Below are positions 8,100 to 15,286 of a stretch of DNA of 22,587 nt, one piece after another. Positions within the stretch are counted from its first letter, which is position 1. Each line of letters starts with the position of its first letter. The DNA lies in contig USDD01000042.1 of NCBI GenBank assembly GCA_900553265.1, positions 1 through 22,587 of the forward strand, written 5' to 3'. A program made the position numbers and the translations under genes. The stretch comes from an uncultured Eubacteriales bacterium. Its GTDB lineage: Bacteria > Bacillota > Clostridia > Christensenellales > Aristaeellaceae. Under the pieces are notes generated by a model, which saw only the letters and a program-made list of their open reading frames with translations, searched no databases and was not told where the DNA came from.

Positions 8100-8125
8100 C
8101 CGATCCTCTTTTTTTCATGGAACTG

Positions 8126-8134
8126 TGCTATAAT
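8126..8134 (+). promoter_or_regulatory. Extended -10 promoter of the PocR-AraC regulator
   Basis: TGCTATAAT is a perfect extended -10 element (TGn followed by TATAAT). No good -35 is seen at 17 bases upstream, as is common for extended -10 promoters. The ribosome binding site AAGGAG (8156-8161) follows about 20 bases downstream of the expected start, ahead of the ATG at 8170. Confidence 0.65.
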
Positions 8135-8169
8135 GTAAATGTACATCACCCCATAAAGGAGTCCTTTTC

Positions 8170-9426
8170 ATGACGCAGCGCCTGCCCGATTTTGACCGCA
8201 CCCTCGCCCAGGAATGTGCGAGGGCCTTTTCCGGCGCGACGGGGCTGGGCTGCGCGGTGACGGATCCCGACGGCGCGGTCTTCGAGCAATGCGGCTACAG
8301 CTGCGCCGACTGCAAAATGTGCCAACTGGCCGACCTGCCCGCTCAGCAGTGTTCTCGGACGCATCTCTACGGCCTGAAGGAGGCCGAGCGCTTCGGCGGC
8401 AAGTACATCTACTTCTGCGCCATGGGTCTGACCTGCTTCGTCTCCCCCATCATCGGCCATGACGAAGCCGTGGCCAAGCTGACCGTGGGGCCGTTTCTGA
8501 TGGTGGACGAGCAGGACTACATCGCCTATGAGCTTCAGGAACTGCGCAGGCTCCCCGAGGACAAGATTCTCCTGATTCAGGACGAGCTGAAGAACGTGCC
8601 CTATGTGGAACCTTCGGCGGTCACGTCGCTGTCCACGCTGCTGTTCATGTCCGTGGGCTTCATGAACAACGTCTCCGCCGCCAACGGCATGATCGAGACC
8701 CAGCGCTCGGAGTACCTTCAGGGACAGATTTCCTCCTATATTTTCGAGCTGAAGCGCGGCGGCCAGTCGCCCAGCTATCCCTTCCGGCTGGAACAGGTGC
8801 TGACGCAGTACATGCTTCAGTCCCAGCGCGAAAAGGCGCAGGGCATTCTCAACGAAATTCTCGGCCACATCATGTTCTCCTCCGGCGGAAATTTCCGCTG
8901 GATCCGGGCGCGCTGCTACGAGCTGCTGGTGCTGATTTCGCGCACAGCCATTCGCAGCGGCGCGGACGCGGAGTACATTCTGCGTCTGAACGACGAGTAC
9001 TTCGAGACCATTCCCCGCTGCGCCAACATCGTCGACCTGTCCAAACAGCTGTCCAACGCGCTGCGCCAGTTCATGGACAGCAACTTCAATCTGCAGGACG
9101 CGAAGCACTCCGACGCCATCCACAACGCCATCTACTTCATCCATCAGAACTACCAGCATCACATCACGCTGGAGGACGCGGCGCGGCACGTCTACCTCTC
9201 GCCCACCTATTTAAGCCGCATCTTCAAGCAGGAAGCCGGCGTGTCGTTCACGCGCTTTCTGAACAATGTGCGCGTGGAGAAGAGCAAGCGTCTGCTGACC
9301 ATGACCGAGATGCGGCTGGCCGAAATCGCCGGAGCCTGCGGCTTCGAGGATCAGAGCTATTTCACCAAGGTATTCAAGAACGTCACCGGCGAAACGCCTC
9401 AGCAGTTCCGCAACCGCAACGCCTGA
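8170..9426 (+). CDS. PocR-domain AraC-family transcriptional regulator
   Basis: The 418-residue protein combines an N-terminal PocR sensor domain (about 5-125), a middle helical region, and a C-terminal pair of AraC helix-turn-helix motifs (about 312-418). The latter include ITLEDAARHVYLSPTYLSRI and RLAEIAGACGFEDQSYFTKV. The sensor is rich in cysteine: Cys28, Cys41, Cys45, Cys48, Cys51, Cys61, Cys83 and Cys89. In the family, PocR domains sense small metabolites and are linked with B12-dependent catabolism such as propanediol use. The gene is divergent from the corrinoid protein gene, which it probably activates. The start is the ATG at 8170, with AAGGAG 8 bases upstream. The ligand cannot be deduced. 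The extra cysteines might bind a metal or an Fe-S cluster, or sense redox state. Confidence 0.9.
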   Translation: MTQRLPDFDRTLAQECARAFSGATGLGCAVTDPDGAVFEQCGYSCADCKMCQLADLPAQQCSRTHLYGLKEAERFGGKYIYFCAMGLTCFVSPIIGHDEAVAKLTVGPFLMVDEQDYIAYELQELRRLPEDKILLIQDELKNVPYVEPSAVTSLSTLLFMSVGFMNNVSAANGMIETQRSEYLQGQISSYIFELKRGGQSPSYPFRLEQVLTQYMLQSQREKAQGILNEILGHIMFSSGGNFRWIRARCYELLVLISRTAIRSGADAEYILRLNDEYFETIPRCANIVDLSKQLSNALRQFMDSNFNLQDAKHSDAIHNAIYFIHQNYQHHITLEDAARHVYLSPTYLSRIFKQEAGVSFTRFLNNVRVEKSKRLLTMTEMRLAEIAGACGFEDQSYFTKVFKNVTGETPQQFRNRNA

Positions 9427-9468
9427 AAAAGCGAAGGCCCGTTTCATCGAAAGAAACGGGCCTTCGCT
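9426..9468 (-). terminator. Strong intrinsic terminator shared by convergent genes
   Basis: A perfect 16-bp stem (AGCGAAGGCCCGTTTC, 9430-9445, and its complement, 9453-9468) has a 7-base loop. On the minus strand it is followed by a run of T (9430-9426), so it terminates the DtxR-type gene. The T-run is the complement of bases at the end of the PocR-AraC gene, including the last base of its stop. On the plus strand the stem has no T-run but would still stall transcripts from that gene. Confidence 0.9.
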
Positions 9469-9482
9469 CTGCTCCGGCGGCC

Positions 9483-9866
9483 TTATTCCGCCTGCTTCGT
9501 CATCTGCGCCTGCGCATGGCGCTTGAGCGCGTCGTAGGTCTGGTTGCTCAAATCGTGCTCCACCTTGCACGCGTCCTCGCGCGCGGTCTCCTCGTCCACA
9601 CCCAGAAACATAAAATAATGGGTCAGCGTCTTGTGGCGCTCATAAATGCGGTTGGCAATCTCCATTCCCGATTCCGTGAGCGTGATCAGGCCCTCTTTAT
9701 CCATGGTGATATAGCCGTTTTCGCGCAGCCTTTTGGTGGCGTAGCTGACGCTGGGCTTCGTCACGCCCAGCTCCTCAGCAATATCTATCGATCGAATATA
9801 GCCATGCTGTTCTTTCATCATGAGCATCGCCTCGAGATAATCCTCGGAGGACTCCAGAATTCTCAT
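9483..9866 (-). CDS. DtxR/MntR-family metal-dependent transcriptional regulator
   Basis: The 127-residue protein has an N-terminal winged helix with the family opening MRILESSEDYLEAM and the recognition region TKPSVSYATKRLRENGYI. A dimerisation/metal-binding domain follows. Likely metal ligands are Asp9, Glu12, the His of ERHKTL, and Cys, Glu and His in DACKVEHDLS. It has no SH3-like third domain, so it has the MntR-type length. However, it carries Cys where Bacillus MntR has Glu99, as DtxR/IdeR proteins do, so the metal (manganese or iron) is uncertain. I chose the ATG at 9866 because AAGGTGG lies 8 bases upstream. A GTG at 9878 would add four residues. No transporter gene is adjacent. It is convergent with the PocR-AraC gene. 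Confidence 0.88.
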   Translation of the reverse strand: MRILESSEDYLEAMLMMKEQHGYIRSIDIAEELGVTKPSVSYATKRLRENGYITMDKEGLITLTESGMEIANRIYERHKTLTHYFMFLGVDEETAREDACKVEHDLSNQTYDALKRHAQAQMTKQAE

Positions 9867-9895
9867 AGGTTTTTCCACCTTCTTTCCTATTTTTT

Positions 9896-9924
9896 AGCTT
9901 AACACACCGGAAAACGAAAATCAA
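9896..9924 (-). promoter_or_regulatory. Possible promoter of the DtxR-type gene
   Basis: TTGATT (9924-9919) and TAAGCT (9901-9896) are 17 bases apart on the minus strand, about 30 bases before the ATG. The -10 is poor. It lies within a short AT-rich near-palindrome (TTAAGCTAA) that might allow self-regulation; this is speculative. Confidence 0.35.
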
Positions 9925-9956
9925 GGGTTTGGAAGAAATTTCTTTTGTCCAAGCGG

Positions 9957-9990
9957 CAAAGCGCTCCACCGAGCATTTCGGCGGAGCGCC
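9957..9990 (-). terminator. Hairpin terminator after the ABC-permease-like gene
   Basis: A 12-bp stem (9961-9972 with 9978-9989, one mismatched or wobble pair) and a 5-base loop lie 16 bases after the stop on the minus strand. Only three T residues follow, so termination may be partial and read on into the DtxR-type gene. Confidence 0.5.
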
Positions 9991-10005
9991 CAAGAAATTC
10001 GAAAT

Positions 10006-10923
10006 TTATTTCTTCTTGCCGGCGCGCAGCTGAGCGTACTTTTCGCGCAGCGCTTCCAGCGCGGCCTGATGCTCGCTGCTCTTCAGGTGCGGGAAGGCGT
10101 TCATCAGTCGCTTCTGACCAAAGGAACGCTCCTCGAGCATGTTGGAGAAGCTCTCCTTCAGCGCGGCCAGACGCTGAGCACCGGCCTCGCGGCCCTGCTC
10201 GATGCGATCCCGCATTGCGGCACTGCGCTGCTCCCGGGCCGTGCGGCTCTGATCCAGCTTTTCCTCCACCTGGGACTTGTAGTCGTTCCAGCGCTCCTCG
10301 CCCGCTTCGGCCTTCTGCTTGGCGGCCAGCGTGGTATCGGAGATGGCCTTGCCGATCTCGTCGGACACGGAGTGAATCTCCGCGGCCAGCTCGGTCAGGC
10401 GCTTCAGGCGCTCGTTCAGCTTGCGGATGGTCGCCAGCGTCGCCGCCAGATCCACCGCGAGCACAGCGAAGAACACGCACACCAGCACGATCAGCAGCGG
10501 CTTGGGCAGGCTGTACACCAGATGCTCAATGGGCGGATACACGAGCTTCATAATCACCGTGCACGCCACGCCCCAGATCAGCGAAAACAGCAGGCAGACA
10601 TAGCCCATGATGTTCAGCGGCATGCCGGAATAGTCCCACCATTTGGCGTGAAAGACCTTTTCCAGCACGAAGCCGGTCACAAACTCGATCAGCGACGTGA
10701 TGACCACCGAGCCGAGAAACAGCAGCGGCAGGCTGTCCATCACCGGACGCAGCGCCAGCGCCACGCCCACCACGCCGAAGCCGTAGATCGGGCAGACCGG
10801 GCCATTCAGGAAGCCGCGGTTGACGAACCGCCCCTCCTTGCAGGCCGCGAAGGCCACCTCGGTGCACCAGCCCAGAAACGCATAGATGAAGAACAGAAGC
10901 GCCAGCCTCAGAAACGGAATCAT
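10006..10923 (-). CDS. Putative ABC-transporter type IV membrane protein with C-terminal helical tail
   Basis: The 305-residue protein has about five hydrophobic segments in its first 165 residues (roughly 4-26, 43-61, 66-90, 103-127 and 140-164). Between the early ones are motifs CKEGRFVNRGFLNGPVCPIYG and FHAKWWDYSGMPLNIMGYVC, which I recognise from the 'putative ABC transporter permease' family (PF06541). Residues 165 to the end are charged, probably helical and partly coiled-coil, and would lie in the cytoplasm. No ATPase gene is adjacent, so a transporter role is unproven. AAAGGGGAA precedes the ATG. It starts 30 bases after oligoendopeptidase F and is probably co-transcribed with it. Confidence 0.8.
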   Translation of the reverse strand: MIPFLRLALLFFIYAFLGWCTEVAFAACKEGRFVNRGFLNGPVCPIYGFGVVGVALALRPVMDSLPLLFLGSVVITSLIEFVTGFVLEKVFHAKWWDYSGMPLNIMGYVCLLFSLIWGVACTVIMKLVYPPIEHLVYSLPKPLLIVLVCVFFAVLAVDLAATLATIRKLNERLKRLTELAAEIHSVSDEIGKAISDTTLAAKQKAEAGEERWNDYKSQVEEKLDQSRTAREQRSAAMRDRIEQGREAGAQRLAALKESFSNMLEERSFGQKRLMNAFPHLKSSEHQAALEALREKYAQLRAGKKK

Positions 10924-10953
10924 AACGGTTCCCCTTTGCTTATGTCGTTTATT

Positions 10954-12735
10954 TTACATCAGCTTTTCCAGCTCGTCCACCGTCTCGGCAAACACGCGCA
11001 TGGCGTTGGCCACCGGCTCGGGCTGCGTCAGATCCACACCGGCGATCTTCAGCTCGTTGATGGGATAGTCGCTGCCGCCAGTGCTCAGGAAGCGGCGATA
11101 TTCCTCCGCCGCGCCGGGCACGTTCAGAATGCGGTCGGCGATGGTCACGGCGCTGCAGAAGCCCGTGGAGTATTGATAGACATAGAACGCGCGATAGAAA
11201 TGCGGGATCCGCGCCCATTCCACGTCGGTGAACGCATCCACCACCGCGCCCTCGTAGTACTTCTCGTTCAGCTCGTGATACACGGCGTTCAGGGACTGAG
11301 CGGTCAGCGGCCGGCCGGACTGATGCATCTCGTGGGCGCGGCGCTCGAACTCGGCGAACAGCGTCTGGCGGAATACCGTCGTGCGGAAGCCCTCGAGGAA
11401 GTGGTTCAGGATGTACGCCCGGCGCTTGGGATCCGTCTCCACCTTCAGCAGATACTTCGTCAGCAGCACCTCGTTGACCGTGGAGGCCACCTCGGCCACG
11501 AAGATGGAGTAGTCGTGGTTGACGTAATCCTGCGTCGTGTCCGAATAATAGGAATGCATGGAATGGCCCAGCTCGTGCGCCAGCGTGAACGCGTCGTCCA
11601 GCGTGTTGGTGTAGTTCAGCAGCACGTAGGGATGCACGCCGAACACGCCGCTGCTGTACGCGCCGGTGGTCTTGCCCTTATTCTCGTAGACGTCGATCCA
11701 GCGCTCGGCGAACGCGCGGTCGAGCAGCTTGCCATACTCCTCGCCCAGCGGCTTGAGCGCCTCCTTGACCAGCGCGCAGGCCTTGTCGAAGGGCATGTCG
11801 AAGTCCACCTCGTCCACCATGGGCACGTAAAGATCGTACAGATGCAGCTCGTCCAGACCCAGCGCGCGGCGGCGCAGCTCCAGATAGCGCTTCATGGTGT
11901 CCAGTCCGCCGCTGACGGCCGAGACGAGATTGTCGTAAAGCTGCACAGGCACGTTGTTGGCGAACAGCGCGGCCTCGCAGGCGCTGGCATAGCCGCGCAC
12001 GTCGGAGAAATAGCAGTCCAGCTTGACGGAGCCGGCATACATGGCCGTGATGGCGTTGATGTACTTCTCGTATTCGCCGAAGTACTTCTCAAAGGCCTCC
12101 CTGCGCACGGCGCGGTTCTTGCTCTCGCGGAACACGGAGAAGCTGCCGTGCGAAAGGGTTTCAGGTTTGCCGTCCTCGCCGGTGACCGGCGGGAAGGTCA
12201 TGTCCACGCTCTCGAACATGTCAAATATGTTGGACGGAGTCTGCGCCGCGTCGGCCAGCATGGCCAGCATCTTCTCGCGCTCGGCGTCCAGCGTGTACTT
12301 CCGGCCTCGGAGCACGTCCTCGATCATGTGGCGATAGGTCTTGACGGAATCGTCCGCCATGAACGCGTCCAGCTTCTGCGCGTCCATCGCCAGAATCTCG
12401 GGGTTCAGGAAGGCGATGGCCGACTGCAGTGCCGTCAGCAGCGTGATGGCGCGCGCCTCCATCTCCTGGCTCTTGGGGTCGCCGTTGTCGCCGGACTTGC
12501 GCAGAAAGGCGTAGCCATACAGCTTCTCCACGTTCTCCATGGCGGCGTAAATCTCGCCCAGACCCTTTGCGAAGGATTCAACGGACTCACTCAGCGTGCC
12601 GGGAATGGTTGCAAGCGTCTTGATCTGCTCGGTGGTCGCCTTCATCATGGCTTCCCACTCGTCCTCTGTTTTAAAAATCGGCGTGAGATCCCATGTAAAT
12701 TTGGAATCCATCTCCGCTCTGTTTTTCAGTTCCAT
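10954..12735 (-). CDS. pepF: Oligoendopeptidase F (M3 family zinc metallopeptidase)
   Basis: The 593-residue cytoplasmic peptidase cleaves short peptides. The zinc motif HELGH is at about residues 387-391 (TLAHELGHSMHS), with the third ligand Glu in FVAEVASTVNEVLL. The opening FTWDLTPIFKTEDEWE and the late RQTLFAEFE are typical of PepF. No signal peptide is seen. I chose the ATG at 12735, giving 9 bases from AAGGAGG. The in-frame ATG at 12744 touches that ribosome binding site and cannot be used with it. The gene has a clear sigma-A promoter and leads a probable two-gene unit with the downstream membrane protein. Confidence 0.96.
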   Translation of the reverse strand: MELKNRAEMDSKFTWDLTPIFKTEDEWEAMMKATTEQIKTLATIPGTLSESVESFAKGLGEIYAAMENVEKLYGYAFLRKSGDNGDPKSQEMEARAITLLTALQSAIAFLNPEILAMDAQKLDAFMADDSVKTYRHMIEDVLRGRKYTLDAEREKMLAMLADAAQTPSNIFDMFESVDMTFPPVTGEDGKPETLSHGSFSVFRESKNRAVRREAFEKYFGEYEKYINAITAMYAGSVKLDCYFSDVRGYASACEAALFANNVPVQLYDNLVSAVSGGLDTMKRYLELRRRALGLDELHLYDLYVPMVDEVDFDMPFDKACALVKEALKPLGEEYGKLLDRAFAERWIDVYENKGKTTGAYSSGVFGVHPYVLLNYTNTLDDAFTLAHELGHSMHSYYSDTTQDYVNHDYSIFVAEVASTVNEVLLTKYLLKVETDPKRRAYILNHFLEGFRTTVFRQTLFAEFERRAHEMHQSGRPLTAQSLNAVYHELNEKYYEGAVVDAFTDVEWARIPHFYRAFYVYQYSTGFCSAVTIADRILNVPGAAEEYRRFLSTGGSDYPINELKIAGVDLTQPEPVANAMRVFAETVDELEKLM

Positions 12736-12777
12736 TTGCGTCATCCTCCTTGCTCATATGGATGGTTCTACCTTCAA

Positions 12778-12806
12778 AGTATAACCAATTTTATACAAAA
12801 AAGCAA
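12778..12806 (-). promoter_or_regulatory. Sigma-A promoter of pepF
   Basis: On the minus strand, TTGCTT (12806-12801), a 17-base spacer and TATACT (12783-12778) lie about 43 bases before the pepF start. Two copies of TCCGCGG (12810-12816 region and 12844-12850) lie upstream of the -35. The second is part of the 10-bp palindrome GTCCGCGGAC. A regulatory role for them is open. Confidence 0.75.
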
Positions 12807-12852
12807 GTATCCGCGGGTTAATCCGTGAATTTCATCAGGATCGTCCGCGGAC

Positions 12853-12894
12853 AAAAAAGCGCCCCTCCCCCGCGAAATTGCAGGGGAAAGGGCG
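12853..12894 (-). terminator. Intrinsic terminator of the GAPDH gene
   Basis: On the minus strand, a 12-bp GC-rich stem (12894-12883 with 12871-12860, two G-U pairs) has an 11-base loop and is followed by TTTTTT (12858-12853). It lies about 60 bases after the gap stop. Confidence 0.88.
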
Positions 12895-12954
12895 AATCTG
12901 CTTACGCATCCCGCGCGTCGGGACAAGCCCGGCGCCGCACACTCTTCGGTTGAA

Positions 12955-13968
12955 TTACTTCAGCTCGGAGAAGTACTTGATGGTGCGGACCATCTGAGAA
13001 ACGTAGGAGTTCTCATTGTCGTACCAGGAGACGACCTGAACCTGAGAGGTGCCGTTCTCGAGGTTGACGACCATGGTCTGGGTGGCGTCGAACAGGGAGC
13101 CGAAGCGCATGCCGATGACGTCGGAAGAAACGATCTCGTCCTCGTTGTAGCCGAAGGACTCGGTGGCTTCCTTCTTCATCTGAGCATTGATCTCATCCTT
13201 GGTGGGAGCGCCCTTGACGATGGCGTTCAGGATGGTGGTGGAACCGGTGGGGGTGGGCACGCGCTGGGCCGCGCCGATCAGCTTGCCGTTCAGCTCGGGG
13301 ATAACCAGACCGATGGCCTTCGCGGCGCCGGTGCTGTTGGGAACGATGTTGCACGCGCCGGCGCGGGAGCGACGGAGGTCACCCTTGCGCTGCGGGCCAT
13401 CCAGGATCATCTGGTCGCCGGTGTAGGCATGGATGGTGCACATGATACCGGACTCGATGGGGCACAGGTCGTTCAGAGCCTTCGCCATGGGAGCCAGGCA
13501 GTTGGTGGTGCAGGAAGCGGCGGAGATGATGGTATCTTCGGGCTTCAGGGTCTTGTGGTTGACGTTGTAAACGATGGTGGGCAGATCATTGCCTGCCGGA
13601 GCGGAGATGACGACCTTGCGGGCGCCGGCAGCGATGTGAGCCTGAGACTTTTCCTTGCTGGTGTAGAAGCCGGTGCACTCGAGCACGACGTCGACGCTCA
13701 GCTTGCCCCAGGGGCAGTCCGCGGCGTTCTTCTCGGCGTAGATCTTGATCTCCTTGCCGTCGACGATGATGGAATCCTCGGTGGCGGAGACTTCGTGATT
13801 GCGAGCATAGCAGCCCTGCGTGGAGTCGTACTTCAGCAGGTGAGCCAGCATCTTAGGAGAGGTCAGGTCGTTGATGGCGACGACTTCGTAGCCCTCAGCG
13901 CCGAACATCTGACGGAAAGCAAGACGGCCGATACGACCGAAACCATTAATTGCAACTTTAACAGCCAT
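12955..13968 (-). CDS. gapA: Glyceraldehyde-3-phosphate dehydrogenase, type I, NAD-dependent
   Basis: The 337-residue glycolytic enzyme opens with the Rossmann motif VAINGFGRIGRLAFRQM. Asp34 at the end of the second strand (AINDL) favours NAD over NADP. The catalytic Cys153 lies in SAASCTTNCLAPM, and the C-terminal motif WYDNENSYVSQMVRT is intact. Length is normal. A perfect AGGAGG (13982-13977) and a near-consensus sigma-A promoter suggest high expression. It stands alone between its own promoter and terminator. Downstream glycolytic genes such as pgk are not linked here. The locus follows deoB on the same strand with no terminator between them, so some read-through is likely. Confidence 0.97.
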   Translation of the reverse strand: MAVKVAINGFGRIGRLAFRQMFGAEGYEVVAINDLTSPKMLAHLLKYDSTQGCYARNHEVSATEDSIIVDGKEIKIYAEKNAADCPWGKLSVDVVLECTGFYTSKEKSQAHIAAGARKVVISAPAGNDLPTIVYNVNHKTLKPEDTIISAASCTTNCLAPMAKALNDLCPIESGIMCTIHAYTGDQMILDGPQRKGDLRRSRAGACNIVPNSTGAAKAIGLVIPELNGKLIGAAQRVPTPTGSTTILNAIVKGAPTKDEINAQMKKEATESFGYNEDEIVSSDVIGMRFGSLFDATQTMVVNLENGTSQVQVVSWYDNENSYVSQMVRTIKYFSELK

Positions 13969-13999
13969 GGTAATTACCTCCTAAAAATTGTCCTCGGGA

Positions 14000-14013
14000 C
14001 GGGCCGAAGCCCG
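14000..14013 (-). other. UUCG-capped hairpin in the gapA leader
   Basis: The minus-strand transcript would contain CGGGC-UUCG-GCCCG, a 5-bp stem with the very stable C(UUCG)G tetraloop. It lies about 20-30 bases after the predicted transcript start and 30 bases before the start codon. Such 5' hairpins protect abundant mRNAs in other systems; here that role is inferred. Confidence 0.5.
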
Positions 14014-14037
14014 CAAAGCCCATCGGTTCACAAATAT

Positions 14038-14066
14038 ATTGTACCCCAACCAGTAGGTCTTGACAA
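14038..14066 (-). promoter_or_regulatory. Sigma-A promoter of gapA
   Basis: On the minus strand, TTGTCA (14066-14061), a 17-base spacer and TACAAT (14043-14038) match the consensus at five of six bases each. It starts a leader of about 60 bases. Confidence 0.88.
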
Positions 14067-14101
14067 GTGTTTTTTTGGTAAAATGTACTCGGCCGATTCA
14101 A

Positions 14102-15286
14102 TCAGCTCTCGCTCAGCGCGATTTCGCCGTAGAAGGACGTTCCGTCCAGCTTCGTGCGGCTGCCCAGCGCCTCCAGCACCGTGGCCGACACGTCGGCGAA
14201 GGTCTTTCGCTCGCCGAGGGAAACGCCTTCCTCGAGACCGAGACCCCAGACCAGCAGCGGAACCCTTTCCCGAGTGTGGTCGGTGGTGGGATAGGCCGGG
14301 TCGCAGCCGTGGTCGGCGGTGAGGATGAGCATACCGTCGTCGCCCAGCAGCTTCAGGATCTCGGGCAGGCGCTTGTCGAAGTCCTCCAGCGCCTTCGCGA
14401 AGCCGGGCACATCGTTGCGATGGCCGTAGAGCATATCCGTGTCCACGAGATTCGTAAACAGCAGGCCCTTCCAGCCGGGCTTCTTCATATATTCCAGCGT
14501 CGCGTCCACGCAGGCCGGATTGCCCGCCGCGTGATTGGACATGGTGAGTCCCCTGTGGTTGAAAATGTCCTCGATCTTGCCCACGCCCAGCACGTCCATG
14601 CCCTCGTTCTTCAAAACGTCCAGCATGGTTCTGCCCACGGGATCCACCGAGAAATCGCGGCGGTTGCCGGTGCGCTCGAAGGAGCCGGGATTGCCGATGA
14701 ACGGGCGCGCGATGACGCGGCCGACGTTGTGGTCGCCCTTGAGGATGCGCCGCGCCACGCGGCAGATGTGCCACAGCTCCGTCGGCGGCACGATGGCCTC
14801 GTGCGCGGCGATCTGGAACACGCTGTCGGCGGAGGTATAGACGATCAGCTTGCCGGTGCGGATATGCTCCGCGCCCAGCTCCTCGATGATTTCGGTGCCC
14901 GAGGCGACCTTGTTGCCGATCACGCCCATGCCGGTCTCTCGCTCGAATTCGTCGATGACCTCCTGGGGAAAGCCGTTGGGATAGGTCGGGAAGGGCTTGT
15001 CCAGCGTCAGTCCCGCGATTTCCCAGTGGCCGGTGGTGGTGTCCTTGCCCGCGGCCTTCTCCAGCATGGCGCCGTAGCAGCCGATGGGTTCGTCCTCGTC
15101 CGCAGGCTGCATGCCCAGAACCTTCATGAGGCCCAGCTCCGTCAGATTCGGAATCTCGGGATGCATCTGCTCGATGACGTGACCGAGGGTGTTCGCGCCC
15201 ACGTCGCCGTACTTGTCGGCGTCCGCCTGCCAGCCCGCGCCCGCGCCGTCCAGCACAATCAGAACCACACGCTTCATTTTCTTCAT
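14102..15286 (-). CDS. deoB: Phosphopentomutase
   Basis: The 394-residue enzyme interconverts (deoxy)ribose 1- and 5-phosphates in nucleoside salvage. It belongs to the alkaline phosphatase superfamily. The N-terminal metal site is VVLIVLDGAGAG, the phosphorylated Thr lies in GKDTTTGHWEIAG, and the C-terminal metal ligands lie in LTADHGCDP and TTDHTRERVPLL. The length matches DeoB. I chose the ATG at 15286, with GGGAGGG 8 bases upstream. The frame is open back to 15973, but only as a shadow of the preceding gene. The start overlaps the stop of the Spo0A-like gene as ATGA, so the two are translationally coupled. No deoC, deoD or pdp gene is adjacent. Confidence 0.96.
   Translation of the reverse strand: MKKMKRVVLIVLDGAGAGWQADADKYGDVGANTLGHVIEQMHPEIPNLTELGLMKVLGMQPADEDEPIGCYGAMLEKAAGKDTTTGHWEIAGLTLDKPFPTYPNGFPQEVIDEFERETGMGVIGNKVASGTEIIEELGAEHIRTGKLIVYTSADSVFQIAAHEAIVPPTELWHICRVARRILKGDHNVGRVIARPFIGNPGSFERTGNRRDFSVDPVGRTMLDVLKNEGMDVLGVGKIEDIFNHRGLTMSNHAAGNPACVDATLEYMKKPGWKGLLFTNLVDTDMLYGHRNDVPGFAKALEDFDKRLPEILKLLGDDGMLILTADHGCDPAYPTTDHTRERVPLLVWGLGLEEGVSLGERKTFADVSATVLEALGSRTKLDGTSFYGEIALSES

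Noticed and set aside
7927..8118. A 63-codon minus-strand frame covering the corrinoid promoter region
   Set aside because: It overlaps the promoter, ribosome binding site and start of the corrinoid gene, and has no homologous look.
12742..12744. Upstream ATG as start of pepF
   Set aside because: It directly touches AAGGAGG, leaving no spacing. The ATG at 12735 has a proper distance.
10069..12828. A 919-codon open frame on the plus strand
   Set aside because: It is antisense to pepF and the permease-like gene, has a His/Gln/Arg/Ala/Leu-rich composition and no recognisable domain. Such frames are expected opposite real genes in high-GC DNA.
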